NCBI GenBank assembly: GCA_014706295.1
Contig: JACSVZ010000001.1
Span: forward strand, 115,641,111-115,705,110
DNA: 64,000 nt
Reading direction: 5' to 3'
DNA from: Lycocorax pyrrhopterus obiensis
Lineage: Eukaryota; Chordata; Aves; Passeriformes; Paradisaeidae
Position numbers and translations under genes: made by a program. The stretch's first letter is position 1, and the number at the start of each line of letters is the position of its first letter. Under the pieces are notes generated by a model. That model did no database searches. It was not told where the DNA came from and saw only the letters and a program-made list of their open reading frames with translations. Positions 34,085 through 45,740 of this stretch are shown here, in pieces.

Positions 34085-35010
34085 CTGCTTTTCCCTACAG
34101 ATTTATCCTTTCCGTATGCAGTGCACCTCATGAAAGCAAGGTGAAGTCTTCACTGATATTTCAAGTAGGGTCATTCTCTTGTTCCTGACCTGTGTGTAAA
34201 CCTCTGTGACCCCAAACCTGACACCTCTCTTACTTCAGATGAATTTTTCTTGGTAGGTGGCTTGATTGAAATTCCTGTTAGATTAAACTCCTGACCTATA
34301 ACTATGAAGGAGTCCTCCCGAGAAGTGGGGGAGACCATTTCTCCCCTTAGCACAGGCATCGTTGCAATCATCAGGAATTGCAGTGGAAGAACAAGAGCTA
34401 GATAGAAAAACACAAACAGATTAAAAGCAGAAGTGATTATTTTAGTAATTAAACATTTCTTAACTGAAATTACATGAAATGCAAAAGCAGCATGAAAGGT
34501 CAGGAGAGATTTTTCAAAGAGTGCTCCAGAGGAAGGGAAAGGGAAAAGCAATTAAATACAAAGATAGAAGGTTATGATGCATAGAAGAATATTGCAAACA
34601 AGTGGCTGCCAGCAGCAAACTGCATTGTTTTGAATGTTTAATTAATAAAATAATCTTTTTCATTAACTGCTGCCACTGAGGAAGATAGATTGGAAAAAAC
34701 ATGCAGGAAGCAAAACACATTTCTTACTTTCGTGCATTTACATATATGTAGAAGTCTGAAAACTAGTTTTGTTTGCCTCCAAAATGATAGGAACAGAAGG
34801 AATACGTGGTTATTACTAACACTGCATGTTCAGGTCATGTTTCCCTTAAAAAAGCCACCAAATTTGCCCACACAAACGTTTGGGTGGGCTATAGAATGCA
34901 CCTTTTTCTTTATTTTGTTGTGCATAATTCTCAAAGGTAGAAAAGGCATCTGAGGGAAGTAGCACCCTTAAAAGGAAAAAAAAAACTAAAAGAAACCCCA
35001 GCACTTAAAA
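34085..35010. other. Unique non-coding sequence between the LTR and the SINE
   Basis: No repeat recognised. A minus-strand frame of about 126 codons (34171-34551) shows no family resemblance. Confidence 0.6.
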
Positions 35011-35160
35011 ATTCCACTTCTGAGGCAGGGTTGGTTATAACCTGTTTTTAAGAGTGCCAAGGTTGTGGGTTCAATCTCTGTATGGGGCAGCCACTCAAGA
35101 GGTGGATTTGATAATCCTGGTGGGGTCCCTTCCAACTCAGGATATTCTGCGATTCTATGA
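35011..35160 (+). mobile_element. TguSINE1: tRNA-Ile-headed, CR1-tailed SINE (TguSINE1-like), plus strand
   Basis: The head (about 35015-35090) reads like an aged tRNA-Ile gene: ttggttataac in the D-arm region, agtgccaaggttgtgggttc leading into the B box gggttcaatctc (35068-35079), and tatggggca at the acceptor end. It joins a CR1-type 3' tail: actcaagaggtggatttgat, then ggtggggtcccttccaactc, then ggatattctgcgattctatg, ending at 35160. The A box is degraded and I see no clear target-site duplication. The structure matches what is known of TguSINE1, a SINE restricted to eupasserine birds. Confidence 0.85.
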
Positions 35161-38100
35161 GCCACAAACACTTGATAATGACTTCATGTGAACAATACCC
35201 TCCTTTATACCCTTGACAAGAATTGAGATTGAAGGTGTTTGTTTTTCTCTTCTAAGAGGAAAACATTGGGCAAAACATTGAAGGCCAAAGGAATTGGGTG
35301 AAGGGACAGTGTGTAGATGTTCAGCCTCTTTGCCCGTGCTCTCTGCTCAGTGAGTGTTTTTCTGTGCCACCACTCTCCTCTTCTGCCTTCAGCTTCAGTC
35401 CACGAGCAAAGCTGAGCTGCTGTGCTCACAACTCTGACATGATCTGTGATTAAAGCTAGGCCTTGATCAAAAGCAGTTTTCAGACTCCCTGCTCGCTATT
35501 CTATGCGAGGGAGTGACTTTGTCACACCATATGGATCAAAAGCCCCACTGGATGCTGTAAATAAAAGCACTTTAAACAAAAACAACAATAAGGAAGAAGG
35601 GCTCTTTGATCAGGCTACAGTTAATTGATTAAAATGTCCATTTCATTGTCCTTTCATGTCTAAGCTTCAGTAAACAACATGAGAGAGCAGAACTCAGCAC
35701 GCAGTAGTAGAAAGGAGGCCATGAAGGAAAGCCTGGCAAGTAAACAAAGATTAAAAAGAAAGGGAAAAAATAGATTATACAGAATAAATACAGAAACCTG
35801 CTGTGCTCATGCCCAGAAGCTTAACCCAATTCTCCAGCTATGCCCCTGAAAAGCAGAGGAATTAATAGCCATCAACAAAACACAGACTCATATTTGCATT
35901 CATTTTTCTCACTGCAACCATATGAAACCTTTCCTACCAAACCCACAATGTGATTTGTGCAAAACTAACCTCGTATAATGCTTCCAATATGAAATGGATT
36001 AAGTACTGGGAAAGGATATTGACTTTCATTCTAGGGAAATCTGAAAAGAAATCTTGTCTTTGGTTGACTAATAAACCAGGTTTTCCACTTTGATGAAAGT
36101 GGAATTGCTATAGTTGCAATTTCTCTCTCATCTGAGGGGTATCAGGATGGCACCCAAGTTCCAAACATTCTCAAAGACATTCAGACATATAAACAGCAGC
36201 AGGGGCCACTGAAACACTTCAGGATGCTCACAAGTAATCAATTTACAGGTTCCTTTTCTGTGCAGTGGAAGAGAGCACACAATCCCTCCTCCTCCTCCTC
36301 TCAGACAACTCAGCACACTGAGACTTCGACTTCTTTGAATCTTCTCTGGAGAGCCAAGGCTCCCTCTGTGATTCAAACAGAAAGTCTAGAGACACCTGTC
36401 TCACCAAATTCCATCCTTTTCCATTATCACTTTCAGCCTTACTCTCTAAAAGAGATCACAGCTTCGTTAAACAATTATGTTCAATGCTGGACATGATATT
36501 TGCAAATGGATAAAATAAAGTGAAACAATATTCTTCAGTGCCAGTATTGTTCTTGATTGCATTTTTACTTTTGCCTAATGAACATCAGTGAGATCCCTTA
36601 AAAGCCTTAGATACTCAAATAAAACGTTTTAAAACTTGAATTTTATGTGTCAAGGCATGTAAATCAATACACACTGACAGGCAAAGCAGGTGGGGGTGAG
36701 GCAAGTGAATTGTGCCTCTCATGTTAAACTTTGGTTGAGTTTTATTAAAAAGGAGAAAAAATTACTCCAGAGCTCCTAATTTATCTTGTGGAGCTAAAAC
36801 ACTGCGAATACAGTGATTTTAAAAGGAAGTAATGATATTTTTCCTAAAATGAATGGCACAGCTGTAATAACACCCCACTTGTGACATTGTCCAGTCTTGA
36901 GCATACATGGAGAGACAGAGAGTCGCTGTCACTTATACCTTTACCACTTCTACAGTGACTGATGCTTTGCAGCCCAAACATCCACCTGCAGTGCCAAGCT
37001 TGATCTCTTTTTTCTTCTCATTTAACAGCCCAAATGCACGTCCCCAGTCACTAGCTGGATTTGGGGTTATTGCCTCTTGCTTGCAGTGCTTGATGTATGA
37101 GCTCTGTGTGAGCAACTGGCTCTGTTCTCTGAAAAACGTGAAAACATCACCGCAAACACTCAGAGCTGCCCCATATCCCATCTGAGTCCTGTTGGGCTTA
37201 AAATATAAAACACTGATCTTGCCAGCACTTATTGTTGCTTGGGAAAGAAGTGACTGCCATGGATAAAAGTCCCAGAGAAATCTACCCAGAGTGGATGCAC
37301 TGCCATCACTCCTAGCACTAAATTAAATTATTAAGTAGTATCGGGGTAAAGATTGCAAATTCAGATATTTAACAGCTGCAAAAACCAGGAATATCAGCTT
37401 CAGACATAACACGACAATTTGCCTAAAGTATTCCACAATTTCCTTTTCCTCTTCGCAGCAGTACAAACAACTCCACCTTGGAAAGGCAAACAAACAGCTG
37501 TGTACAACGTATTTAACAACAGACCACTAAAAACACTTCTGTTCAAATAGTCAGAATTGCAGCAGGAAACCTCAAGACAATATGGACTTTTATGGAGCTT
37601 TTATGGATCCATTAGCTTGAATAGCTGCTGAATTTTTGAACTAGAATAACAGATTTGCATATATTGCCTCAAATTTGCACCTTGAAAGGTCTGTTTCCTA
37701 AATTTGAATGATGAAGGCAGTAATGTAATACCAGAGTGTGCCTGAATAGTTCATTATGTGAACTGTAATACTTTTTATTCTCTCTGATTTATTAATGTGC
37801 CATACTTCAAACAGCAGGGGCTTTTTCAATCATCTCATTGAAGTGTCAAAGATGCTTAGTACAAACATTTCTAAGATTTCAGTTATTAGACTGTTCATGC
37901 ATTTTATTTTGGCAAATAGTCAAATCACACATTTCAATTTAATTTTAATGTTCATTCCCACAGAACATTTTCACATAGCTTTCTAACCTACTAATACTAG
38001 TCAGGCATAGTCTTCTGGTTGGAAAGAGCTAGTTTACCAAACTTCATTCCCACAAGTAATGAAAGTAATTTCACTTAAATGAAATCACTGCAGAATCATT

Positions 38101-38509
38101 TTTATTTAATTTTTTTGAATGCAAAAAAAATGCATAGCATTTGTGCTCCTCTGACAGCACAAAAAGACATAAAGGAGGGCAGGATCTCACTTCAGTGCAT
38201 TCCAGCACTGGTAAAAATTCTGGATTTTTGGGGATGAAAATGAAGTCAAAGAAGGCAGTTTTTCCAAAATATCAAATAGGACTTCCTCTTAACTACTTGT
38301 TTTGTAGGGCTTCCTTGAATACAAACAATCTAGAATAGTTTCATCAATATAAATTGATATTTCCTTTGCTACAGAAGGGTAGTTTTTTAAACTATCAAGC
38401 TATGTATATAAAAAACCAGGGAGGAAAAAAAAAAGACAAAAAATCCTGAGGCAAACACAAGTAAATTTCCAGATAATCTTTAAAGATTGCACTTTAGCTA
38501 AATTACTGG
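35161..38509. other. Unique non-coding sequence
   Basis: Contains a short (CCT)n run at 36285-36301. Nothing else is recognised. Overlapping opposite-strand frames at 36128-36496 and 36907-37185 argue against coding. Confidence 0.6.
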
Positions 38510-38640
38510 TACTGATCTTAATTATCCAAATGGCTCCATTAAACAGATGAGGTGTCTGAGAACCACACAGGAATATGCATTCTGATTCTGCTCCCCAATT
38601 TGTTTGATTAATTTGCTACAAAGCTAATTAATCTTAAGGG
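38510..38640. promoter_or_regulatory. Candidate conserved non-coding element
   Basis: Homeodomain/POU-type motifs are packed together: cttaattatcc at 38517-38527, aatatgcatt at 38572-38581 (octamer-like), tttgattaattt at 38603-38614 and ctaattaatc at 38624-38633. The sequence is non-repetitive. The call is inference from motif density only. Confidence 0.22.
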
Positions 38641-39253
38641 AAAGCATAAGAGCTGTGCTTCATATTGCACAGGTTATCTGTTGTTAACTAGTAATACACC
38701 CAAAAGAACTTTTAATCTAAAGGGTGGGTTCATTACTCACATGTTTTCCATTTAATATTACATTTTAGGACTGCTTAAATATTGCTGATTTTCTCTTAAA
38801 CCGAACTATTCATAGCATAAATTTGAACATTCAAAATTACACCAGAGAAGTTGTGCAGAAAGACTTGCAAAGTTCTACTTTAGGAAAATTTGTAATATTG
38901 TCATTAAGTACAGAACAGAAAATTACAATCCTCAGGTTGTGGGACCGAAATCTTCCAAATAGCAAAATTTCATTATGATTTTTTTTAACCCCTAAAGCAA
39001 AGACATTTCTAACTTTGGACACAATATAAACCCTGGAGATGACACCTAAGATTTGTTTGCAAGCCTGTCATACAGAAGGCTACTGAATCTCATGATGATA
39101 TACAAATTCATGTCAAGATATGCTCCATGAAAAAGGAAAATTCTTTCCTCATTCTCCTGCAGATGAGCTGAGCAGACAGCCTGCACGTGAAAAAATGGGA
39201 AACAGCACATTTGAAAGAACTTTAAAGAGCAGAAACATCACTTAACAAAACTT
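38641..39253. other. Unique non-coding sequence
   Basis: Nothing recognised. Confidence 0.6.
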
Positions 39254-39355
39254 CATGGAATCATCTTAGAATGTCCTGGGCTGGAAGGGACCTTAAAGAC
39301 CATCAGTTCCAACCCTCCTGCCATGGGCAGGGAGGCCTTCCACTAGACCAGGCTG
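39254..39355 (-). mobile_element. CR1 LINE 3'-end fragment, minus strand
   Basis: The plus strand shows atggaatcatcttagaatgt (the CR1 tail reversed), ggctggaagggacctt, gttccaaccctcctgccatg and ggccttccactagaccaggc. This is the reverse complement of the last 100 or so bases of an avian CR1. The match stops abruptly at ggctg, so the copy is strongly 5'-truncated. Confidence 0.95.
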
Positions 39356-41378
39356 AAAAATACAGTCTGTGATAAACTGTTAGAAAAAGAAGTACAAAGC
39401 AGCTTTAATATTCTCTACTATAATGAAAATTTGACTTTGCGAGATTGACAGGAAAAGAACCTTTTAAACGATGCATGATGAGTAAAAAGTACTCACAAAG
39501 AGTTTAAAAACTGCTGTCTGCTACAATAAACAAGGAAGTATCTGAGGAAAGTGTACACATTTTAATAAAAGAAAAATGCCCTGAATCGTGATGTTTGTGC
39601 TCTAAGAGCCTTTTTATTCTTTGCCCAAAAGATGGCTGACACTACAGACACGGTGTGGAGAGCACTGAAGCAAAGGTTTTGTGGGTCAGGTTCTAACAGA
39701 AATGAGATGAGAACAAAGTAGATGAATTGTTGTATCACTGTGGAACCAGGCCTTGCTTTTGCCTATCCTGACATGAATGTCCTGCCCTAGCTCAGGGCAT
39801 TTGGAGAGGAAGAGAAAAGAGAGAGTTTCATGTGGTACATTCACGCCAATGCTGCGCTTCCAAGAGAACACATTCCTGTCCCCTTTCCATGATTGCCTGG
39901 TCTGCTTCCACTGATGGAGCAGGTCATGTTACAGGATTTTAAATCTTTTCAAGCTGTAGGACTTAGGACACCAGGCCCTTGCAATTCTGCCATGTAAAAG
40001 GGACCCCCCACACTGCAGGTTGACGTAGAACACCCATTGCTGCAGTGCTACAGTTTTTGTAAAACATCTCACCCTGGCAATGGCCACCAGAGTATCCCAC
40101 CAGGGTGATAAATCAGTGGCTTTCCATTGGATTTCAGCTGTCAGTTAACCTTGAACTTTAAGTTTACAATGAAATAGAAAAAAATCAAAAAAACCCAAAC
40201 CACCAAATGATCAAAAAGTGAATCCACTTATAACAATCATCAACATTAATACATATGTTACATGTAATAATATTTATCTCAAACTGTAGCATCATTCTAC
40301 TACTTAGGAAAAATTTTCCTTGATAGCTGTTCAATGCAAGGAGGTGTAAGGACTAATTAGCCCTGTGAAAATGCACATTCTGCTGACTTTAAGTCAGGGA
40401 GTTTCCTCACGGACACTTGCTCCACTTAGTGTGAAAGTGAGATGTGTGCTGAGCTTAAGGGCTAGAGATTTAGAAACTCTACATTACCAAAAGGAGGTCT
40501 ATTAAAAAAAAAAAAAAAGCCATGATCTTTCCTCAAAGATGCATTGAGCTGAATTGTATGTGAAATACTCCAAGAAATAAAGCAGAATAAGAAATGGTAT
40601 CATCAAGGTGTTCCAGCTACTGATGAGATTTAAAGCATATTTTTGGCTAGCAGCCAAACACAGACTACCACATTTAAAATCTTACATATAATTTGTCATG
40701 TTTCTGTCAGAGAGATGTTTTAACTGCCTGTGGAATATATGACAATAGAGATAAAAACAGCAGATGGGATCAGAGCACTGGTTTACTAATCCAACTAAAA
40801 GCACTTATGGGAGAAAGAAGTCAGAAACAATCTTACTAAAAATTGTGGTCTGTAATCACAAAATAAGCCCTTACATTATGCAATGTGCCCTTGTCTTTTA
40901 GGGCTTTGAGAGGATTTCCTACTCCATTTTGTTTTCTCTCTAATCTATATTAGCCTGCTGGAAAAAAAAACAAACAAAAAACCACAAACCAAAAAAGCAG
41001 TTTAATGCCTTAATTAAAAGGAAAAAAAAATGAGACTATAATTTTCTCTCTTTTGGAGCTTTTTATGGCTACAGGAGCATACTATCAAGATAACAGGTAA
41101 AGATTCTTCTTTTGTAAAACACACCTTTGCAATTACAGTAATTAATCCTGGAGTTTGTCAACTAGATTTGTGTGCACTCACAGAAACTCATTTTCCTGCA
41201 AAATATTTGCTTTTTATTTTTTCTGTTTTTCATAGTAATAATACTTTCCAGTTGATAAGAAAAAGCTGTTGCCATAAAAAAGAACACAAGCAGAATACAT
41301 TAAACCAGGAGATCTATTTCTTCTGATGACAAGACTCTCTTTAGAATTATATCTACACCTTTGCTAAGGTCACTTGGT
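39356..41378. other. Unique non-coding sequence
   Basis: Holds an A14 run (40504-40517) and a CAAA/A-rich tract (40962-40997). No gene recognised. Confidence 0.6.
40962..40997. repeat. A-rich / CAAA simple repeat
   Basis: An A-run, then caaacaaaaaaccacaaacc and another A-run. Confidence 0.8.
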
Positions 41379-41487
41379 CTGTTCAGCTTGGAGAGGAGGA
41401 GGCTGAGGAGAGACCTCATCACAATCTGGAACTTCCTCATGAGGGGAAGAGGAGGGGCAGGCACTGATCTCTGCTCTCTGGTGACCA
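41379..41487 (+). mobile_element. CR1 LINE internal fragment, plus strand
   Basis: ttcagcttggagaggaggag, ggctgaggagagacctcatc, a block resembling aactacctgaaaggag, and ctctgctctctggtgacca correspond to the CR1 region just upstream of the 3' UTR, near the end of ORF2. The usual 3' end does not follow, so the fragment is truncated at both ends. The two opposite-strand open frames over it are remnants of the repeat. Confidence 0.8.
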
Positions 41488-41820
41488 CAATTTTGGATAT
41501 TTTATCTTTTCAACTAGGATTTCACAATGCCTCAGTGAGGATTGAAGAGAAGAATCAGTAAAAGAGTAAGAAATATAACGAGAGCAAAATGCTAGAAAAA
41601 TGAAAGGAAAAAAAAATTAAAAAGTTAAGTGAATCAGTCCTTCAAGGCGAAAGGTTGAAAAACAGCTCTCTCTGATATGATTGGAAGCCTCAAAATCATT
41701 GAAATTACTTTGTCAATGATGAAAATAGAAGCAAAGCTGCCTCTTGTAAAGAAGGCCACTATCTGCCAGCATGCCTGAAAGTAACAGAGCCTCATCCTAC
41801 ACAAATCCTTTAAATGTGGC
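41488..41820. other. Unique non-coding sequence
   Basis: Nothing recognised. Confidence 0.55.
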
Positions 41821-42015
41821 ATGAAAGAGGGTGTGCTGGGAAGGAGGAGGAGGAAATGCTCACAACAAGACCTGTTTGGGACAAGAATGGGCAGAGGAGG
41901 AAACTGTAGGGAGGAAAGGAAGATTGTAGTGCAGACTGGGCATGAAAGACAGAAAAATATGGGCAGAGGGATAAAGAGAGATATGAGAAGGTCAAAAATG
42001 GGAGAGGAATTCAGC
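41821..42015. repeat. Purine-rich tract
   Basis: About 195 bases strongly enriched in A and G on the plus strand, with loosely repeated units (atgggcagaggagga, atgggcagaggga, ggaggaggaggaaa). The Arg/Lys/Glu-rich frame across it reflects composition. Confidence 0.65.
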
Positions 42016-43198
42016 GTATAAGAGGGGTGTTTCTAAACTTGTCTAAACGTGTAAACTGACAGATATTTGCAAGTGGAAAAAGCAATGCTAAAGTCCAACT
42101 AGGAGAAAGGAAGTGAAGTTTTATTTGGAGCAGTTAAAATTGCATTCTTATGTTCACTGGAGACCCAGTTCTCCATCAGTTGAGGGCGTGATCAGGCTGA
42201 GCAGGGAGCTTTAAGAAAAGTCATGGAACGTGTCAAAACAAAGCTTGTGGTTTTCGGGTCTTACAACTCTATCAAATCAGCTTCATTCTTGTTTTGGAAA
42301 TGGCCACCTGCTCTTGATCTTTTCAGACAAGCAGTAAGTAAAGAAAAAATGGAAAATTGAAGATCCTCTCTCATTCTGACCTGGGAATTCCTTTGAATGA
42401 GCAAGGAATGAAAAAATAACTAAAGCTAAAGTCATAGAGGGACAGACCAGGGATGTGAGGTGGAAAAAAAATGAAATTAGAAGTAGAAGCTAAACTAAAG
42501 TTAGCATGTGTCAGCCAGCAAATCTTTGGCTTTGTCAGACTCTGTAATTTTCATTCCACTGAGGACGACAGGAGAAAAATGGCACCTAACTGAGGTGAAA
42601 CGCTTAGTTCTGAGAATGTCTCCTGAAAATAATAGAGACTTTCTTTAGCTTCATGCTGCGGCACAAATATTTTAGTGCTTTTTCATGGAAGGCTTCACTT
42701 TGATAACCCTGGCTGCTGCTGGCCAGAATGGTGTGCAAAAATCTCACTGCCCATAGGGAAAAAATAGGGAAGAAATTTTTATGTTACGTGGATGCGAAAA
42801 TACTGACCTTGTTTCGAAACTTTCTCAAAAAATAAGGCACTATCTGCCAGTAAAAGAGGTGTTTTATGCTCAGAAATATTTTTTTTGTTCACTAAAAAGT
42901 AAGAAAAGGTATCTGGAAGAAATCTCTGCCCAGATAATTTTGTGCTGGGTGGGAAATACAGTGACACTGACGCCTGTGGGATTGAGTTAAGCTGCTCTCC
43001 CCAGAGGGAGATGTGTGACACTGACACAATAAATATATGTGTGCTAGTGGCACGTTAACCCATCAGAGTGAGTTACAGAATAACCATTTATATGTCTTGC
43101 ACATAAGTATTTGTCAGCAGAGCAATGAAAGGATTGTTCTGCCTCCAAAAAGTGATCTCAAAGTTTTGTGCTCGGCCTCTAAAGACTGCCCTACACAG
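42016..43198. other. Unique non-coding sequence
   Basis: Nothing recognised. Confidence 0.6.
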
Positions 43199-43240
43199 CT
43201 AATCTAATTCATCTGATTAATCTAATTTGATTTGGATTTG
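43199..43240. promoter_or_regulatory. Cluster of ATTA/TAAT-type motifs
   Basis: ctaatctaattcatctgatt followed by aatctaatttgatttggat gives several overlapping homeodomain-type cores in about 40 bases, inside a non-repetitive stretch from about 43030 to 43250. A short local repeat (atctaatt twice) may explain part of it. Confidence 0.2.
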
Positions 43241-43373
43241 TGAGCTCACCAAAGAGAAATGTCTTGAAGGAAGTGGCACCTGCTGTGAAGTCTGTTTCAA
43301 AAACTGTCCTACCAGAACAGATTCATTTTAATGAAGAGACTGAAGAAGAACCCAAGAGCAAAACTGGCCCTCA

Positions 43374-43412
43374 TCAGGGTCCAGTTTCACATTCTGTATG
43401 ATTCTGTGATTT
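43374..43412 (+). mobile_element. Possible CR1 3'-tail remnant, plus strand
   Basis: agggtccagtttcacattct followed by gtatgattctgtgat resembles a diverged CR1 end (ggtccc..aac then the attctatgattctatga-type tail). It is only about 35 bases, and the upstream CR1 body is not visible. Confidence 0.35.
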
Positions 43413-45710
43413 CACAGGAAAAGGAAGAGATGGAGGCTGAGAAAGTTGTTGGGATAGAGCAAAAAAGCCATCTTCCAGTTGTGATCCCCGCTGGATTGCC
43501 ACAGAAAAATTAATGTAACGTTGCTTCCATCAAAGCTCTTTTCCCAGTGCTATCACCTAGTGTGAGTTACACCTCAATTTTTTGAAAAATGTGGGTTTTG
43601 ATTGGCAATGTTACCTAATTACCAAATAATTTACATGCCAGAACACCTAAACCCAGATAAATGAAGATGATAACTAATTTGGGAGATGTTTGGGCAGACA
43701 GATAATGCACCATGGGTGCATTGAGACGTGTGGAATCCTCCACCCAACCAGCTACACAATTATACATAATTATACAGGTATCATAGAAGATATCTGGGAG
43801 CAAGCAAATAATTGTAACCTGAACCCAGCAGTACTATGGGGCTCTGAATTATCCTTGGAGGAGGAAATTCTGTTTGGTGTAAATCTGCAGGTTGGAAAGA
43901 GCCTGACAGACTTCGAGGCAGATGAAACAGCATCACTGCTCCCTATTTCTCAAATGATCCAGGCGATTATAGATCAAAACTTGTTTCACTGACTTCAGGG
44001 CAGTGTCTGTGAATTGGCACTGGGGTTTGTTTCGGGCGCCTGGAGGCAAGCCAAATAATTTACTCTTGATCCCAGCTTTTCTCTTTTATTTGTATTTGTC
44101 TCTCTCAGTTTCTGCTGGCAGCAGTATTCTTGCTCCTGGCTGACCGTGCTCTGTATCACCAAATTTTCCTCACTATGACAGAAAATGAAGCTCTTCTCTT
44201 TTCCCAAACTGACCATAAGGCTGGTGCATTTTTTTTCCTAGCTGTCATTAAAAGCAACTTTAAAAAACCAGCCAATGAAAAAAAAAACCAAAAAACCCAA
44301 CCTCTCTAACTTTGCAATTACATCTTACATGTATTAAATTGTATAGCTAGAAATGAGAGACCATTTTGTAAAGTAAAATCACTCAAAACACAGGCCTATA
44401 ATTTACCCTTGGAAAATCAAATTCTGTTCAACATAAATCAGAGGAAAAAATGCAGAAATATGAAACTTGATCTCCTACTTTGTGAGAAACAGTGGAACAC
44501 GCTTTCAGAGTGTTTAAGGAGAAATTTGTGCTTTGCTTCACTGGAGCTACAAATGTTGGATCAGTTTCAAAACTGAGCCAGCAACAAAAACTGATTAAGA
44601 TATATTCGAAAGAGTTTATGAAATAGTAATGTAAGAAAAATTACATCAGAGACAAAAAGAGAACGCATGCAGGAACTGGAGCTATTGTTTTAGAAGAAAA
44701 ATGCAGAAAAAAGCTTTTAACTTTCCAAAGGGTTGAAAATGAGCAAGGTGGTTACTGTGCATGAGGGGGAAAAAACAAAGAAAATTTATGAAGATGGAAA
44801 GGTGAACCACAGCTGCAGAAAAAATACAGTTCAATTCACATACTTCAGATGCAAGGGGAAGTTTCTCTCCTCACTTAGAGCTGTGATCTTTATTAGTGTT
44901 TTTGTAGGTGAAGTGTGCAACCTTTACCTGTATTGTGGGGTGATTTTACCACACCCTGGCAAACCAGTGCTGCAGAACACAGCAGCTGATGCAAACCTGA
45001 GACCTGTGCACCCCAGGGGATCTGTGGAGAATGCTGACAGCAGGGAAAGGGGCAGACAGCAGGAGTAATACTTGCTGACAGAACTTAAGGAAACAAATTC
45101 AGGTGGGTTCTGATCACATTAAAAAAAAATCCAGAAATGAATCTGTTGTACGAGTTCTTCACTCCTTATGCAATTCAGGAATTCTGCTGCAGTGTCATAG
45201 ATCCTCTAATGAGCCAAACAATTCCCTTGCAGACAGCCCTCTCCTAAAATTAATGGGAATGAAAGAGAAGCTTGTCTCCCTGCCTTGTGTGTCCATCGAA
45301 CATTGACCTTTAACCTGCAACAAGCAAAACCAATCAAAGCTCCTGTGATTTTTCCTGCAGCAGTTGCTGGGGGAATGAAGGGTCAGTGCATTGCGGTGTC
45401 GGGTCCTGGCGGGTCCAAGCCCTGCTCAAAGATGGATGGTGTTGAACCTGCGCGCCAGAAGGGGAACCAGGCAGTTCCCAACAGCTTCCTCATAAAGAAT
45501 TATCACTTCAGACAGCTGCACAATTGCTCCATGGAAATCAACAGGTGTCTCTACTTTCATTGCAGAGACATCCAAGGTTGACAGTGATTTTGACAGAGCT
45601 GTGCTGCAGTCTTTTGTTAATTAGGTGCTAAACACTCATCTCAAGGGATGTTGCTGTTAAACACACTAAGAGCAAATGCACACATGAACAGCCCACAAAA
45701 TAAAAAAGTT
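43413..45710. other. Unique non-coding sequence
   Basis: The plus-strand frame at about 43690-43992 (100 codons) has a balanced composition, but it starts at a non-ATG codon and I recognise no family. An A/C-rich patch lies at 44278-44302. Five CpGs fall in about 65 bases near 45394-45460. Confidence 0.55.
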
Positions 45711-45740
45711 ATGTGTGTGTATATAGATATATATATATAG
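45711..45740. repeat. (TG)n-(TA)n microsatellite
   Basis: tgtgtgtgtatatagatata followed by further ta units. Confidence 0.9.

Noticed and set aside
35015..35090. tRNA gene
   Set aside because: The tRNA-Ile similarity is degraded (poor A box, acceptor arm not closed) and is fused to a CR1 tail, so it is a SINE head and not a functional tRNA.
41821..42021. Arg/Lys/Glu-rich frame resembling a basic domain
   Set aside because: It is caused by the purine-rich tract.
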